Assembly (NCBI RefSeq): GCF_027111335.1
Contig: NZ_CP114288.1
Span: 3,596,001 to 3,660,000, forward strand
Length of the DNA stretch: 64,000 nucleotides
Direction: 5' to 3'
Source: Flavobacterium aquiphilum
GTDB taxonomy: Bacteria; Bacteroidota; Bacteroidia; Flavobacteriales; Flavobacteriaceae
The position numbers were made by a program, and so were the translations under genes. The notes beneath the pieces were generated by a model. That model searched no databases, was not told the origin of the DNA, and saw nothing but the letters and a program-made list of their open reading frames with translations. Below, piece by piece: positions 52,837 to 62,470 of the stretch (positions are counted from its first letter, which is position 1; every line of letters starts with the position of its first letter).

Positions 52837-52995
52837 AAATTCATACAAAAACTCACATTTGATCTTATATATTATCAAATTAGCAATAGGCCATTACAAA
52901 AATGTACTCGTTTTACATAAATTTCAATATTTATACGTTTGTCAAGCAAAATAAAAACTATACATTAGCACCATCAATTATTATATCTAAATACA

Positions 52996-54084
52996 ATGAA
53001 AAATACTGCTTTAACGCACATACATGAGGGTTTGGGAGCGAAGATGCTGCCGTTTGCTGGATACAATATGCCTATTCTTTATGATGGGGTGAATGCAGAA
53101 CACGAAACGGTTCGAAATGCAGTTGGGGTTTTTGATGTGTCACACATGGGCGAATTTATTCTTTCCGGACCAAATGCTTTGGCTTTGATTCAAAAAGTGA
53201 CTTCGAATGATGCTTCAACGTTGACCATCGGGAGAGCTCAATATTCTTGTTTACCTAATAATGAAGGCGGAATTGTGGATGATTTAATCATCTATAAAAT
53301 GAAAGAAGATGAATATCTATTGGTTGTAAATGCTTCAAACATTGACAAAGATTGGAATTGGATTTCGGCTCACAACGATTTAGGGGTTGAAATGAAAAAC
53401 CTATCGGATGAATTTTCTTTATTAGCAATCCAAGGGCCAAAAGCGGTTGAAGCGATGCAGTCGTTATCCTCTATAGATTTATCAGCTATTGCTTATTATC
53501 ATTTTGAGGTAGCTGATTTTGCTGGTTTCAATGATATTATTATCTCTGCCACTGGTTACACTGGTTCGGGTGGATTTGAAATTTATTGCAAAAACTCGCA
53601 AGTAGAAGAAATTTGGAATAAAGTTTTTGAAGCAGGAGCTGCTTACGGAATCAAACCAATTGGATTGGCTGCGAGAGATACTTTACGTTTAGAAATGGGA
53701 TTCTGCTTGTACGGAAACGATATTAATGATACTACATCACCTTTGGAAGCTGGATTGGGATGGATTACTAAATTCAACAAAGACTTCACCAATTCAGTTG
53801 ATTTGAAAAAGCAAAAAGAAGAAGGTGTGACTAAAAAACTGGTTGCCTTTGAAATGCAAGAACGTGCAGTACCAAGACATGACTACGAAATCGTTGATGG
53901 ATCGGGAGCTGTAATAGGAATTGTAACATCAGGAACTATGTCTCCTTCTATGAACAAAGGAATCGGACTAGGTTATGTTACTACTGCCAACAGCGCTGTT
54001 GATAGCGACATCTACATCCGAATCAGAAAGAATGATGTTCCAGCTAAAGTAGTAAAACTTCCTTTTTACAAAAAAAGCAACTAA
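52996..54084 (+). CDS. gcvT: Glycine cleavage system aminomethyltransferase GcvT
   Basis: T protein: moves the aminomethyl carbon from lipoyl-H protein to tetrahydrofolate. It is 362 aa, the normal length. Motifs: [34 protein letters not shown] at the N-terminus (including the catalytic-region D in DVSHMGEF), [48 protein letters not shown] and the C-terminal [22 protein letters not shown]. gcvH and gcvP are not in the window. It starts at an ATG preceded by AT-rich sequence. Confidence 0.95.
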   Translation: MKNTALTHIHEGLGAKMLPFAGYNMPILYDGVNAEHETVRNAVGVFDVSHMGEFILSGPNALALIQKVTSNDASTLTIGRAQYSCLPNNEGGIVDDLIIYKMKEDEYLLVVNASNIDKDWNWISAHNDLGVEMKNLSDEFSLLAIQGPKAVEAMQSLSSIDLSAIAYYHFEVADFAGFNDIIISATGYTGSGGFEIYCKNSQVEEIWNKVFEAGAAYGIKPIGLAARDTLRLEMGFCLYGNDINDTTSPLEAGLGWITKFNKDFTNSVDLKKQKEEGVTKKLVAFEMQERAVPRHDYEIVDGSGAVIGIVTSGTMSPSMNKGIGLGYVTTANSAVDSDIYIRIRKNDVPAKVVKLPFYKKSN

Positions 54085-54098
54085 GTCGCTAACCTGCC

Positions 54099-54179
54099 AA
54101 GATTCTAAGTCACTTAGAATTTCTGATAAATAACACTTAGATAAGGATATATTTTTTTAACTTAGATACTTAGAATCTT
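54099..54179. repeat. AAGATTCTAAGT hairpin repeat
   Basis: AAGATTCTAAGTCACTTAG (54099-54117) with CTTAGATACTTAGAATCTT (54161-54179), inverted, about 17 of 19 pairs allowing small offsets. Short related words (ACTAAGATTCTAAGATG) occur near 39931-39956. Confidence 0.6.
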
Positions 54180-54216
54180 AATAAATCAAAAAACTATTAA
54201 GAAAAATGGTATCTAG

Positions 54217-56265
54217 ATGAAAAAAATTACACTTGTATTCTTGTTTTCCACTTTCTCACTATTTGCACAAAATAGCGATACAAGTTGTGATATTTTACTC
54301 AAAATAAATAAATTGCTCCAACAAGAGCATTTTAGTCCTAAGCCGGTAAACGACAGTTTATCGGCTTATCTTTTTGATGAGCTTTTTGACAAACTAGATC
54401 CTTCCAGAAGCATTTTTTTAAAATCACAAGTTGACACATTGTCCAAAAAATACCGTCTCAATCTGGACGATCTGATCCTTAAACGAAATTGTTCTTTTGT
54501 TACCGCCATAAAAAATGAATACCGAAAAGCATTACTGAGAAACAGATCCATATTTGAAAAACTCAATCATGAAGCACTAAATTTCGATATAAAAGACACC
54601 ATCCGATTCAAACAAAAGGATTTTGATTTTCATTTGCAGGCTAATAATGTCGAAAAGGCCTTGAATAAAAAAATCAGATATGAAGTATTGAGTGATGTCG
54701 CTGAAAAAAGCAAAAATCTGGATTCGCTGAAACTCAATTTCAATTCGATGAGTCTCAATTCCAAAAAAGACATTATTGAAAATGAGCTTTGCAAAATCAA
54801 CTTTTTACTTTCGGACGAAAAATCATTTGAAGACAATGTTTTTAATATTTTCTGTAATTATTTTGATCCACACACTAATTATTTCAGCAACGATACCAAA
54901 TCCAGTTTTGTATCCACTTTATCCAAAGAAAAACTCTCATTAGGATTAGACGTAAGTCTTAATGAAAAGAACGAAATTATAGTCGAAGAGATCGATCCCA
55001 ACGGACCCGCTTTTAAAACAGGGAAAATCAAAAAAGGAGATCAAATCATTGCAGTATCCAATCAAAAAGAAACACTGGAAGTTTCCTGTTCTTCATTGGA
55101 AAGCATAGCCACTTTAATGTCTTCTGAACTAAATACCAATATAACTCTGACTATTAAACGAAATTCGGGTAAAAGTTTTAAAGTCAATATCGAAAAGCAA
55201 GTTCTAAAAGATCAGGAAAACACCGTATATAGTTTTATAATCGACAAAGACATCAAAATAGGTTATATAAAAATCCCAAGTTTCTATACTAATTTTGAAG
55301 GAGGAAACAGCAAAGGATGCGCCCAGGATGTTGCCAAAGAAACGCTCAAATTAATGAAAGACAACATCAAAGGATTGGTTCTTGATTTAACAGATAATGG
55401 TGGAGGATCAATGGAAGAGGCTGTGAAATTAGCCGGTTTATTTATTGATTACGGCCCAATTTCTATAGTAGCTGATAACAAAAGGCAATTGTCTGTAATA
55501 AATGACCCTTATAGAGGTGTAATTTATAAAGGTCCACTTGGTGTTATCATTATCAATGGAAATTCGGCCTCCGCAAGTGAATTTTGTGCTTCAATCATGC
55601 AAGATTATAACAGGGCTCTTTTGATTGGAAGCACCTCCCTTGGAAAAGCTACCATGCAAACTATCGTACCATTAGAAAAAGATGACGATCAACATTTTGT
55701 AAAACTGACCATCAGTAAATTTTATAGAATCACCGGAAAAAGTCATCAAGCCGTTGGTGTTATTCCAGACGTACAAATTCCAACGATATACCAGGACATT
55801 TTTCAAAAAGAAAGTGATTTTCCTACTGCTTTAAAAAATGAAAGCCTAAATACAAGAATTCGATTTACACCTTACGTAACCAATACCTTTATTGAATCAC
55901 TAGCTGAAAAAAGTCGAGAAAGAGTTGCTCAAAGTCCATTTTTCAATTCTATCATCGCTCTTAATTCAAAAATTGATACTATTCTAAAAAAATCAAAATT
56001 CGAAATTCCAATGACTTTAGCAGCTGTTTTTGAAAGTCAAAAAAGCATTAACGATTTATCTGAAGAGATCAATAATTTCAAAACAGATGACTTAAACTTG
56101 GATGTTTCCAATTCGGAATACAACAAATCATTACTTGAAATGTATCCTTCGTTGATCGAATACAACAAAATGCAACTCGACAATTTAAAATCCAATCACT
56201 ATCTCAATGAGGCCATTGCTATTATAGCAGATTACAAAACTTTGAAGCAAAACAAAACGAACTAA
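54217..56265 (+). CDS. Tail-specific protease (S41, Prc/Tsp-like)
   Basis: 682 aa with a signal peptide (MKKITLVFLFSTFSLFAQ); acts in the periplasm on the C-termini of proteins. A helical N-terminal part (20-230) is followed by a PDZ domain (about 240-325) and the protease domain. The catalytic dyad is Ser452 in NGNSASASEFCAS and Lys477 in GSTSLGKATM, matching the Prc S-A-S-A-S-E and G-K motifs. LVLDLTDNGGGSMEEAVKLAGLFI is the oxyanion-hole region. In Prc the same Ser and Lys activate without an Asp/His. Probably monocistronic. Confidence 0.9.
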   Translation: MKKITLVFLFSTFSLFAQNSDTSCDILLKINKLLQQEHFSPKPVNDSLSAYLFDELFDKLDPSRSIFLKSQVDTLSKKYRLNLDDLILKRNCSFVTAIKNEYRKALLRNRSIFEKLNHEALNFDIKDTIRFKQKDFDFHLQANNVEKALNKKIRYEVLSDVAEKSKNLDSLKLNFNSMSLNSKKDIIENELCKINFLLSDEKSFEDNVFNIFCNYFDPHTNYFSNDTKSSFVSTLSKEKLSLGLDVSLNEKNEIIVEEIDPNGPAFKTGKIKKGDQIIAVSNQKETLEVSCSSLESIATLMSSELNTNITLTIKRNSGKSFKVNIEKQVLKDQENTVYSFIIDKDIKIGYIKIPSFYTNFEGGNSKGCAQDVAKETLKLMKDNIKGLVLDLTDNGGGSMEEAVKLAGLFIDYGPISIVADNKRQLSVINDPYRGVIYKGPLGVIIINGNSASASEFCASIMQDYNRALLIGSTSLGKATMQTIVPLEKDDDQHFVKLTISKFYRITGKSHQAVGVIPDVQIPTIYQDIFQKESDFPTALKNESLNTRIRFTPYVTNTFIESLAEKSRERVAQSPFFNSIIALNSKIDTILKKSKFEIPMTLAAVFESQKSINDLSEEINNFKTDDLNLDVSNSEYNKSLLEMYPSLIEYNKMQLDNLKSNHYLNEAIAIIADYKTLKQNKTN

Positions 56266-56303
56266 TTACATACTATTTTTTTACAAAAGATTTTTCATTC
56301 GCT

Positions 56304-56334
56304 TTTGGAAAAATAAGGAATAGCTGTATTTTTG
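56304..56334 (+). promoter_or_regulatory. Promoter of yebC
   Basis: TTTG at 56304-56307, a 19-nt spacer, TATTTTTG at 56327-56334. Perfect Bacteroidetes pattern; start codon 22 nt downstream. Confidence 0.8.
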
Positions 56335-56356
56335 CAGCACAAAAAAACATTTAGAA

Positions 56357-57067
56357 ATGGGAAGAGCATTTGAGTTCCGAAAAGGTAGAAAAATGAAACG
56401 TTGGTCAGCAATGGCCAAAGCATTTACCAGAATTGGTAAAGATATTGTTATGGCGGTTAAAGAAGGTGGTCCAAATCCTGATGCCAACTCAAGATTAAGA
56501 GCCGTTATTCAGAATGCCAAGGCAGCTAATATGCCTAAAGAAAATGTTGAACGCGCTATCAAAAAAGCAACCGAAAAAGACACAGCCAACTATAAAGAAG
56601 TTTTATTTGAAGGTTATGCTCCCCACGGAATTGCTCTTTTAATAGAAACTGCTACTGATAACAACAACAGAACCGTTGCTAACGTTAGAAGTTATTTCAA
56701 CAAATGCAATGGAACTATGGGAACTCAAGGATCTGTAGAATTCATGTTTGATCACACTTGCAATTTTAGAATTCCAAAAGATGGTATTGACCCAGAAGAA
56801 TTAGAATTAGAACTAATCGATTTTGGAGCCGAAGAAATTTTCGAAGACGAAGACGGAATTTTAATTTATGCTCCTTTCGGTAGTTTCGGAACCATCCAAA
56901 AAGAATTAGAAAACAGAAAAATCGAAATATTATCTTCTGGTTTTGAAAGAATTCCACAAATCACAAAAAAACTAACCGAAGCTGAAGTTGCTGATGTAGA
57001 AAAATTGATCGAAAAACTTGAAGAAGATGATGACGTTATGAACGTTTATCATACTATGGAAGAATAA
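56357..57067 (+). CDS. yebC: YebC/PmpR/TACO1-family protein
   Basis: 236 aa, the usual length. It begins MGRAFEFRKGRKMKRWSAMAKAFTRIGKDIVMAVKEGGPNPDANSRLR, the family signature, with AIQNAKAANMPKENVERAIKKATEKD following. Members were first called transcription factors; TACO1 and recent YebC work show they help the ribosome translate proline-rich stretches, which is the more likely main role. It has a strong promoter and a clear terminator, so it is monocistronic. Confidence 0.94.
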   Translation: MGRAFEFRKGRKMKRWSAMAKAFTRIGKDIVMAVKEGGPNPDANSRLRAVIQNAKAANMPKENVERAIKKATEKDTANYKEVLFEGYAPHGIALLIETATDNNNRTVANVRSYFNKCNGTMGTQGSVEFMFDHTCNFRIPKDGIDPEELELELIDFGAEEIFEDEDGILIYAPFGSFGTIQKELENRKIEILSSGFERIPQITKKLTEAEVADVEKLIEKLEEDDDVMNVYHTMEE

Positions 57068-57090
57068 AACCTCATCGTTTTCAAAAACAC

Positions 57091-57125
57091 AAAAAGGCCA
57101 TCTATTTTTTTCAGACGGCCTTTTT
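57091..57125 (+). terminator. Terminator after yebC
   Basis: AAAAAGGCC.TCT with AGA.GGCCTTTTT (57113-57125), GC-rich stem with a T-run, between convergent genes. Confidence 0.85.
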
Positions 57126-57202
57126 CTATTTAAATCTAACTGTATTTTTTTATTTAATTTCTGACAACAAACTACTTTTTATTGCTTTCAATTTCATTTT
57201 TT

Positions 57203-57904
57203 TTAATCCAGTGCTTTATTATTAGAATTTACAGCAAGAGCATCTGTTGAAGCCATGCTTAAATTACCTTTATATAGTGCCAAAACCTCTTTTTCAGTCA
57301 AAGCAACATTATATATTTTTAAATCATCAATATCGGCATTAATACTTACTGACCCGTTCATTCTTCCAATTGAAAAAACATTTCCTGATGTCAATTTCTT
57401 TTTGGCTGTAGATGATTTTATCAACACACCATTTCTATAAATCTTTGATGTATTTCCATCATAAGTAACAACATAATTATACCAGGCATTAGGCATAACA
57501 TATGTAACAACTTTTACCTCGTCATTACTCACTAGATTTAAATCAGATGTCGTTACCATAGGAGTTTGCAGATTCAAACCAAAATACTTCGAACCTGGAG
57601 CTCCATACCCCAAAATGTAATTTGGACTCGCAAGACCATTATATTTAATCCAAATTGAAACTGTTCTTGATGAATTAGCCTGAGGCAAATCAAAGATAGT
57701 TGCTTCAATAGAATTATTAACAACCCTTATAGCACTTTTGACAGCACCGAATCTGTTGTTAACAAATTTAGCATTGCCAGAAAAAGAAACATCATTCTTT
57801 ATGTTGCTTAAAGTTCCATTAAAATTAAATTCTTGAATGGGAGTTTGGGCATAGCTTAGATAAGTAAACACAAGCATTACTGCAAGTATTGCAATTTTTT
57901 TCAT
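57203..57904 (-). CDS. Secreted LamG/concanavalin A-like domain protein
   Basis: 233 aa from the ATG at 57904 (MKKIAILAVMLVFTYLSYAQ signal peptide); the frame is open 78 nt further upstream but without signal-peptide character. The mature part is one LamG-like jelly-roll domain: IQEFNFNGTLSNIKNDVSFSG, SRTVSIWIKYNGLASPNYILGYG, TYDGNTSKIYRNGVLIKSS, and the closing NADIDDLKIYNVALTEKEVLALYKG, which is the canonical last motif of the LamG-3 family. No type IX sorting domain is present; the last 20 residues are short and polar. A carbohydrate-binding or adhesion role is plausible. Confidence 0.85.
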   Translation of the reverse strand: MKKIAILAVMLVFTYLSYAQTPIQEFNFNGTLSNIKNDVSFSGNAKFVNNRFGAVKSAIRVVNNSIEATIFDLPQANSSRTVSIWIKYNGLASPNYILGYGAPGSKYFGLNLQTPMVTTSDLNLVSNDEVKVVTYVMPNAWYNYVVTYDGNTSKIYRNGVLIKSSTAKKKLTSGNVFSIGRMNGSVSINADIDDLKIYNVALTEKEVLALYKGNLSMASTDALAVNSNNKALD

Positions 57905-58206
57905 AATTTGTAGGTTTAATTTGTTCGATAAATGATTGTGGTATTTTTTATCGATCCCAAAAATAGTGATAGATAGCGACAAATATCTAAAATCTTCGAC
58001 TAAATGTTAAAATAACTGTTTAATTTACACTAAAACAGCAAAAAAGCATATAATTACTACAGTTTTAAGTTTTTAAGCATAATATTACTAACACACTAAA
58101 TTAGCAAACACATTATATTACAACATAAAACCTACATTATTTTTAAGTTATGATTTCTTATCAGCTTAATAACAATTAAGAACTTAGACTATTTTTTGAG
58201 CCAAAA
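57905..58206. other. AT-rich spacer
   Basis: About 300 bp without a supported gene. On the minus strand a TATTTTTG box (57958-57965) lies 54 nt before the start of the LamG gene and may be its -7 element; no -33 box at normal spacing. Nothing else seen. Confidence 0.4.
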
Positions 58207-58236
58207 AAAACTCCAACTATTTCTAGTTGGAGTTTT
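58207..58236. terminator. Terminator after the PLP enzyme gene
   Basis: AAAACTCCAACTA with TAGTTGGAGTTTT, 13-bp perfect stem with a 4-nt loop, next to the minus-strand stop at 58257. Confidence 0.9.
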
Positions 58237-58256
58237 AGATATTATTTAGAGTTTTT

Positions 58257-59297
58257 TTATTTTATAAATTCAACTTTTTGAGCTTCTTCTTCATTAATAC
58301 TATCAAAAAAGCCTTGATCATTCATCCATTCATCACTAAACACTTTACTCATGTAACGTGAACCATGATCAGGAAAAATTGCAACTACATTACTATTTTC
58401 ATCAAACTCACCTTCTTCTGCATATTGCTTAATTGCCTGCATCACTGCTCCTGAAGTATAACCTACAAACAACCCTTCTTTTCTGGTTATTTCTCTTGCT
58501 GAATGAGCGCTTTCTTCGTCAGATACTTTTATAAATTTATCGATGATATCAAAATCTGTAGCTGATGGAATTAAATTTTTACCTAATCCTTCTATTCTAT
58601 ATGGGTAAATTTCATCATTATCAAATTCTTTTGTTTCATGATATTTTTTTAGAACAGATCCATAAGCATCAACTCCAAGTACTTTAACATTCGGGTTTTG
58701 CTCCTTTAAGTATTTAGCTGTACCTGAAATAGTTCCCCCCGTACCGCTGCAAGCAACAAGATGTGTGATTTTCCCATTGGTCTGTTTCCAAATTTCTGGT
58801 CCAGTTGACATGTAATGGGCATCAATATTCAGCTGATTAAAATATTGATTAATGTAAACAGATCCTTTTGTCTCTTCATGTAAGCGTTTTGCTACATTAT
58901 AATAAGATCGTTCGTCATCTGCAGAAACGTGAGCAGGGCAAACATAAACTTTTGCCCCCAAGCTCCTTAACATATCAATCTTGTCTTTTGAAGATTTTGA
59001 ACTCACCGCAAGAATGCAGTTGTAGCCTTTTATGATGCTCACCATTGCCAAACTAAATCCTGTGTTACCAGAAGTGGTTTCAATTATGGTATCGCCCGGT
59101 GACAAAATCCCTTGTTTTTCTGCTTCTTCTATAATATACAAAGCAATTCTGTCTTTTGAAGAATGACCTGGATTAAAGGATTCTACTTTTGCATAAAAAT
59201 TACCTTCTAAATTCTCGGTTACATTGTTCAGTTTAATAAGTGGAGTATTACCTATTAATTCTAAAACATTATTATAAGCGTTTATTTCTTCTTTCAT
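58257..59297 (-). CDS. PLP-dependent cysteine synthase / cystathionine beta-synthase-type enzyme
   Basis: 346 aa, fold type II PLP enzyme. The Schiff-base lysine is Lys48 in [11 protein letters not shown]; the cofactor phosphate/carboxylate loop is [10 protein letters not shown] (76-80); the phosphate-binding glycine loop is [15 protein letters not shown] near residue 183. There is no C-terminal CBS (Bateman) domain. The substrate loop ([12 protein letters not shown]) is closer to cystathionine beta-synthases and related enzymes than to canonical CysK, so both O-acetylserine sulfhydrylase and cystathionine beta-synthase are possible. No cysE or metB-like gene is adjacent. Confidence 0.85.
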   Translation of the reverse strand: MKEEINAYNNVLELIGNTPLIKLNNVTENLEGNFYAKVESFNPGHSSKDRIALYIIEEAEKQGILSPGDTIIETTSGNTGFSLAMVSIIKGYNCILAVSSKSSKDKIDMLRSLGAKVYVCPAHVSADDERSYYNVAKRLHEETKGSVYINQYFNQLNIDAHYMSTGPEIWKQTNGKITHLVACSGTGGTISGTAKYLKEQNPNVKVLGVDAYGSVLKKYHETKEFDNDEIYPYRIEGLGKNLIPSATDFDIIDKFIKVSDEESAHSAREITRKEGLFVGYTSGAVMQAIKQYAEEGEFDENSNVVAIFPDHGSRYMSKVFSDEWMNDQGFFDSINEEEAQKVEFIK

Positions 59298-59370
59298 AAA
59301 AAAATAATTTATCTGAGAGCATTTTTTTAATAGACCCCGATATTATGCAAATCTAACAAAAAAAATCTAA

Positions 59371-61431
59371 TTAGATTTTAATTTTCTCTAAATCTAATAA
59401 AAAACTATACTCTTTCGCTAATTCCTTTATAGCTTCAAAGCGGCCAGAGGCTCCACCATGTCCCGCATCCATATTGGTATCTAAAAACAAGATATTATCA
59501 TCTGTTTTCAAAGCCCTTAACTTAGCCACCCACTTAGCTGGCTCCCAGTATTGTACCTGAGAATCATGCAAACCAGTCGATACATACATATTAGGATATT
59601 TTTGTGAAGTTACGTTATCATAAGGCGAGTACGACAACATATAGTCATAGTATTTTCTCACATTAGGATTACCCCATTCATCATATTCTCCTGTCGTAAG
59701 CGGAATACTATCATCAAGCATCGTGGTCACAACGTCCACAAAAGCCACCTGAGCAATGACTCCATTGTATAATTCCGGAGCAATATTTACAACAACTCCC
59801 ATCAACAATCCTCCAGCAGAACCACCTTCGGCATACAAATGTTGTGGTGAAGTATATTTTTCAGCAATTAAAAATTTGGAACAATCTACAAAATCGGTAA
59901 ACGTATTTTTCTTTTTCAAAAGTTTACCATCTTCATACCATTGTCTTCCCAAATCTTCACCTCCGCGTATGTGTGCAATGGCGAAAATAAAGCCACGGTC
60001 TAACAATGTTAATCTTGTTGTTGAAAAAGTAGCATCCATGGAATGCCCGTAAGAACCATAAGCATACTGAAGTAACGGATTACTACCATCTTTTTTCAAT
60101 CCTTTTTTATAAACCATCGAGATCGGAATTTTCACTCCATCAGTGGCAGTTGCCCATACCCTTTCTTCGATGTAATTATCTTTATCAAACTTTCCGCCCA
60201 AAACCTCCTGCTCTTTTTTGACTTCTTTAGTTTTGGTTCTCATATTGAAATCAATAATCGAAGAAGGTGTTCGCATTGATTGGTACGCAAAACGCAATAT
60301 TTCGGTATCAAAATCAACGTTAGAAGTCGTATAAGCAGTGTAAGTCTCGCTTTCAAAAGGAAGATAATACTCCCCTTCTCCGCTCCACGGCATGATTCGG
60401 ATTTTGTTTAAGCCGTTTTCACGTTCTTCAACTACCAAAAAATCCTTGAATATTTCAATGTCTTCCAACAGAACATCTTTTCTGTGTGCTATGACTTCTT
60501 TCCAATTTTTCTTTGAAGTTTCATTTACTGGTGTTTTCATCAGTTTGAAATTCTCAGCCTTATCTTTATTGGTAATAACATAAAAACTATCCCCATAATG
60601 GCTGATACTGTATTCCATTCCTCGAACACGTTTCTGAAAAATTCTAAACTCACCATCCGGATTATCAGCTTCCAGAATACGGTATTCAGAAGTTAAAGTG
60701 CTGTCCGATTCGATAGCCAAATATTTCTGCGACTTGGATTTTGCTATTTCAACATTAAAAGTTTCGTCTTCCTCAAAATAAACCAAAACATCATCGGCTT
60801 GTTTTGCACCTAATTTATGCTTAAAAATTTTATCCGAACGCAAAGTAACATTGTCCTGATCAGAGTAAAAAATCGTTTTATTATCATTTGCCCAAACAGC
60901 TGTTCCAGTAACGTTTTCAATTTTATCTTCTAAAATCTCATTGGTTTCCAGATTTTTTATCTGAATCGTATAAATTCTTCTCCCCACAATATCATAGCTA
61001 AAAAGCGCCAATTTATTATCAGGACTAATGCTCAAAGCTCCCAATTGAAAATAAGGCTTATCCTTTGCCATTTCATTGCAGTCGAACATAATCTCTTCGG
61101 GGGCTAATAAGCTTACTTTTTTTCGGGAATAAATCGGGTAATCCTGCCCTTTTTCAAAACGGGTAATATAATAGTAACCATTATACAAATAAGGAACCGA
61201 TTGATCATCTTCCTTAATTCGACTTTTCATTTCTTCAAAAAGAGCGGTTTGAAAATCCTTTGTATGTTTTGTTTTTTCCTGGTAATAGGCGTTTTCCTGA
61301 TTCAAATAATCAATAACTTCAGGATTTTCCCTGTCATTTAACCAAAAATAATTATCGATTCTGACTTCGCCAAATTTCTTTAATTTCTTAGGAATTATTT
61401 TAGCCACAGGGGCCGAACTGTTTTCTGGCAT
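59371..61431 (-). CDS. ptrB: Oligopeptidase B-like S9 serine peptidase
   Basis: 686 aa. N-terminal beta-propeller (about 70-400, with repeated W/Y-rich blades), then the alpha/beta hydrolase domain. The catalytic triad is Ser538 in EGGSAGGLLMG, Asp623 in GLHDSQVQYWEPAKW, and His658 in DAGHGGASGR. The RGGEDLGRQWYEDGKLLKKKNTFTDF segment is the oligopeptidase-B signature, indicating cleavage after basic residues in short peptides. No signal peptide, so cytoplasmic. Adjacent minus-strand neighbour is 73 bp away. Length is normal for OpdB. Confidence 0.9.
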   Translation of the reverse strand: MPENSSAPVAKIIPKKLKKFGEVRIDNYFWLNDRENPEVIDYLNQENAYYQEKTKHTKDFQTALFEEMKSRIKEDDQSVPYLYNGYYYITRFEKGQDYPIYSRKKVSLLAPEEIMFDCNEMAKDKPYFQLGALSISPDNKLALFSYDIVGRRIYTIQIKNLETNEILEDKIENVTGTAVWANDNKTIFYSDQDNVTLRSDKIFKHKLGAKQADDVLVYFEEDETFNVEIAKSKSQKYLAIESDSTLTSEYRILEADNPDGEFRIFQKRVRGMEYSISHYGDSFYVITNKDKAENFKLMKTPVNETSKKNWKEVIAHRKDVLLEDIEIFKDFLVVEERENGLNKIRIMPWSGEGEYYLPFESETYTAYTTSNVDFDTEILRFAYQSMRTPSSIIDFNMRTKTKEVKKEQEVLGGKFDKDNYIEERVWATATDGVKIPISMVYKKGLKKDGSNPLLQYAYGSYGHSMDATFSTTRLTLLDRGFIFAIAHIRGGEDLGRQWYEDGKLLKKKNTFTDFVDCSKFLIAEKYTSPQHLYAEGGSAGGLLMGVVVNIAPELYNGVIAQVAFVDVVTTMLDDSIPLTTGEYDEWGNPNVRKYYDYMLSYSPYDNVTSQKYPNMYVSTGLHDSQVQYWEPAKWVAKLRALKTDDNILFLDTNMDAGHGGASGRFEAIKELAKEYSFLLDLEKIKI

Positions 61432-61569
61432 CGTAAGTTGGTAGTTTTAGAATTCAATTTGCAAAAATAACACAAAGCATTTTCAAAATGAATTCGTTTT
61501 TTATCTTATTTAACTTATTTGAAAATCAAATTCAGTAATTTTGTTTTCAATAATTTAAAAATCACCAAA

Positions 61570-61890
61570 ATGGATTTAATGGGAATGATGGGTAAACTTA
61601 GAGAAACCCAACAAAAAATCGAAGATACTAAAAAACGTTTAGACACCGTACTTGTTGACGAACAAAGCAACGACAATTTATTGAAAGTCACTTTGACCGC
61701 TAATTCAAAAATCAAATCAATTACTATCGATGATTCTTTATTGGAAGACAAAGAACAACTGGAAGATTACTTGATTTTGGTACTGAACAAAGCCATAGAA
61801 AAAGCAGCAAAAATCAACCAAGCTGAATTAGACGCTGTTGCTAAAATGGATATGCCAATGATTCCTGGAATGGATAATTTGTTTAAATAA
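61570..61890 (+). CDS. YbaB/EbfC-family nucleoid-associated protein
   Basis: 106 aa from the ATG at 61570 ([24 protein letters not shown]); an upstream in-frame start adds a basic stretch that is not conserved and would overlap the -7 box TAATTTTG at 61536-61543. It has the family helix-strand-helix pattern with [21 protein letters not shown] (here [15 protein letters not shown]) in the middle and a C-terminal helix that ends in [10 protein letters not shown]. These dimers bind DNA and shape the nucleoid. Length is typical. Confidence 0.88.
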   Translation: MDLMGMMGKLRETQQKIEDTKKRLDTVLVDEQSNDNLLKVTLTANSKIKSITIDDSLLEDKEQLEDYLILVLNKAIEKAAKINQAELDAVAKMDMPMIPGMDNLFK

Positions 61891-61947
61891 CAAAAGATTT
61901 AAACTTGTTTAAAATTAGTTTAAAGTTTAAACCTGTTCTCTCATACA

Positions 61948-61984
61948 CCTTGCAAGATTTATAATATTCTGCAAGGTTTTTTTT
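61948..61984 (+). terminator. Terminator after ybaB
   Basis: CCTTGCA with TGCAAGG (61970-61976) and eight T's. Confidence 0.8.
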
Positions 61985-62013
61985 GACCTTGTAGGTCCTA
62001 ATTTCGAAAAAAC

Positions 62014-62448
62014 ATGAATCAAACTTTAACTTTCAAAAAAGCAACTGAAGAAGATATTGAATTTTTGCTTTGGCTTCGCAAAGAAACCATGGTTGAACAT
62101 TATTTAAAAGCTGAAAAAGAAGTAAACGAAGAAAGTCTTTTAAGCCGAATAAACCACCATTTTGAACACGCCAAAATAATTCTGTTAAACGATCAAAAAA
62201 TCGGACTCTTAAAAGTAGCTGAACAAGATAACGAAATTGAAATCTTCCAAATTCAGATAGCTCCAAACTATCAAAATAAAGGTCTCGGACGAGAAATAAT
62301 AAAGTCTATCCTCGAAGAAGCTTCATCAAAAAAAATCCCTGTTAAACTAAGTGTTCTTAAAGTAAACAAAGCCCAAACTCTGTATAAGAATTTAGGCTTT
62401 GAAATATACAATGAAAATGAATTTTCGTATTTTATGAGGACAACTTAA
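62014..62448 (+). CDS. GNAT-family N-acetyltransferase
   Basis: 144 aa. Motif A is EIFQIQIAPNYQNKGLGREIIKSILEEA (Q-N-K-G-L-G acetyl-CoA loop). The N-terminal TFKKATEEDIEFLLWLRKETM and the C-terminal KAQTLYKNLGFEIYNENEFSYFMRTT are typical of small bacterial GNATs. Substrate unknown. Convergent with the threonine aldolase gene. Confidence 0.88.
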   Translation: MNQTLTFKKATEEDIEFLLWLRKETMVEHYLKAEKEVNEESLLSRINHHFEHAKIILLNDQKIGLLKVAEQDNEIEIFQIQIAPNYQNKGLGREIIKSILEEASSKKIPVKLSVLKVNKAQTLYKNLGFEIYNENEFSYFMRTT

Positions 62449-62470
62449 ACGTTTAAACGATTTTTAAACC

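Noticed and set aside
61462..61535. Back-to-back promoters between oligopeptidase B and ybaB genes
   Set aside because: TAnnTTTG boxes exist on both strands but the TTTG boxes sit only 14 nt away, outside the normal 17-23 nt range, so I do not list them as promoters.
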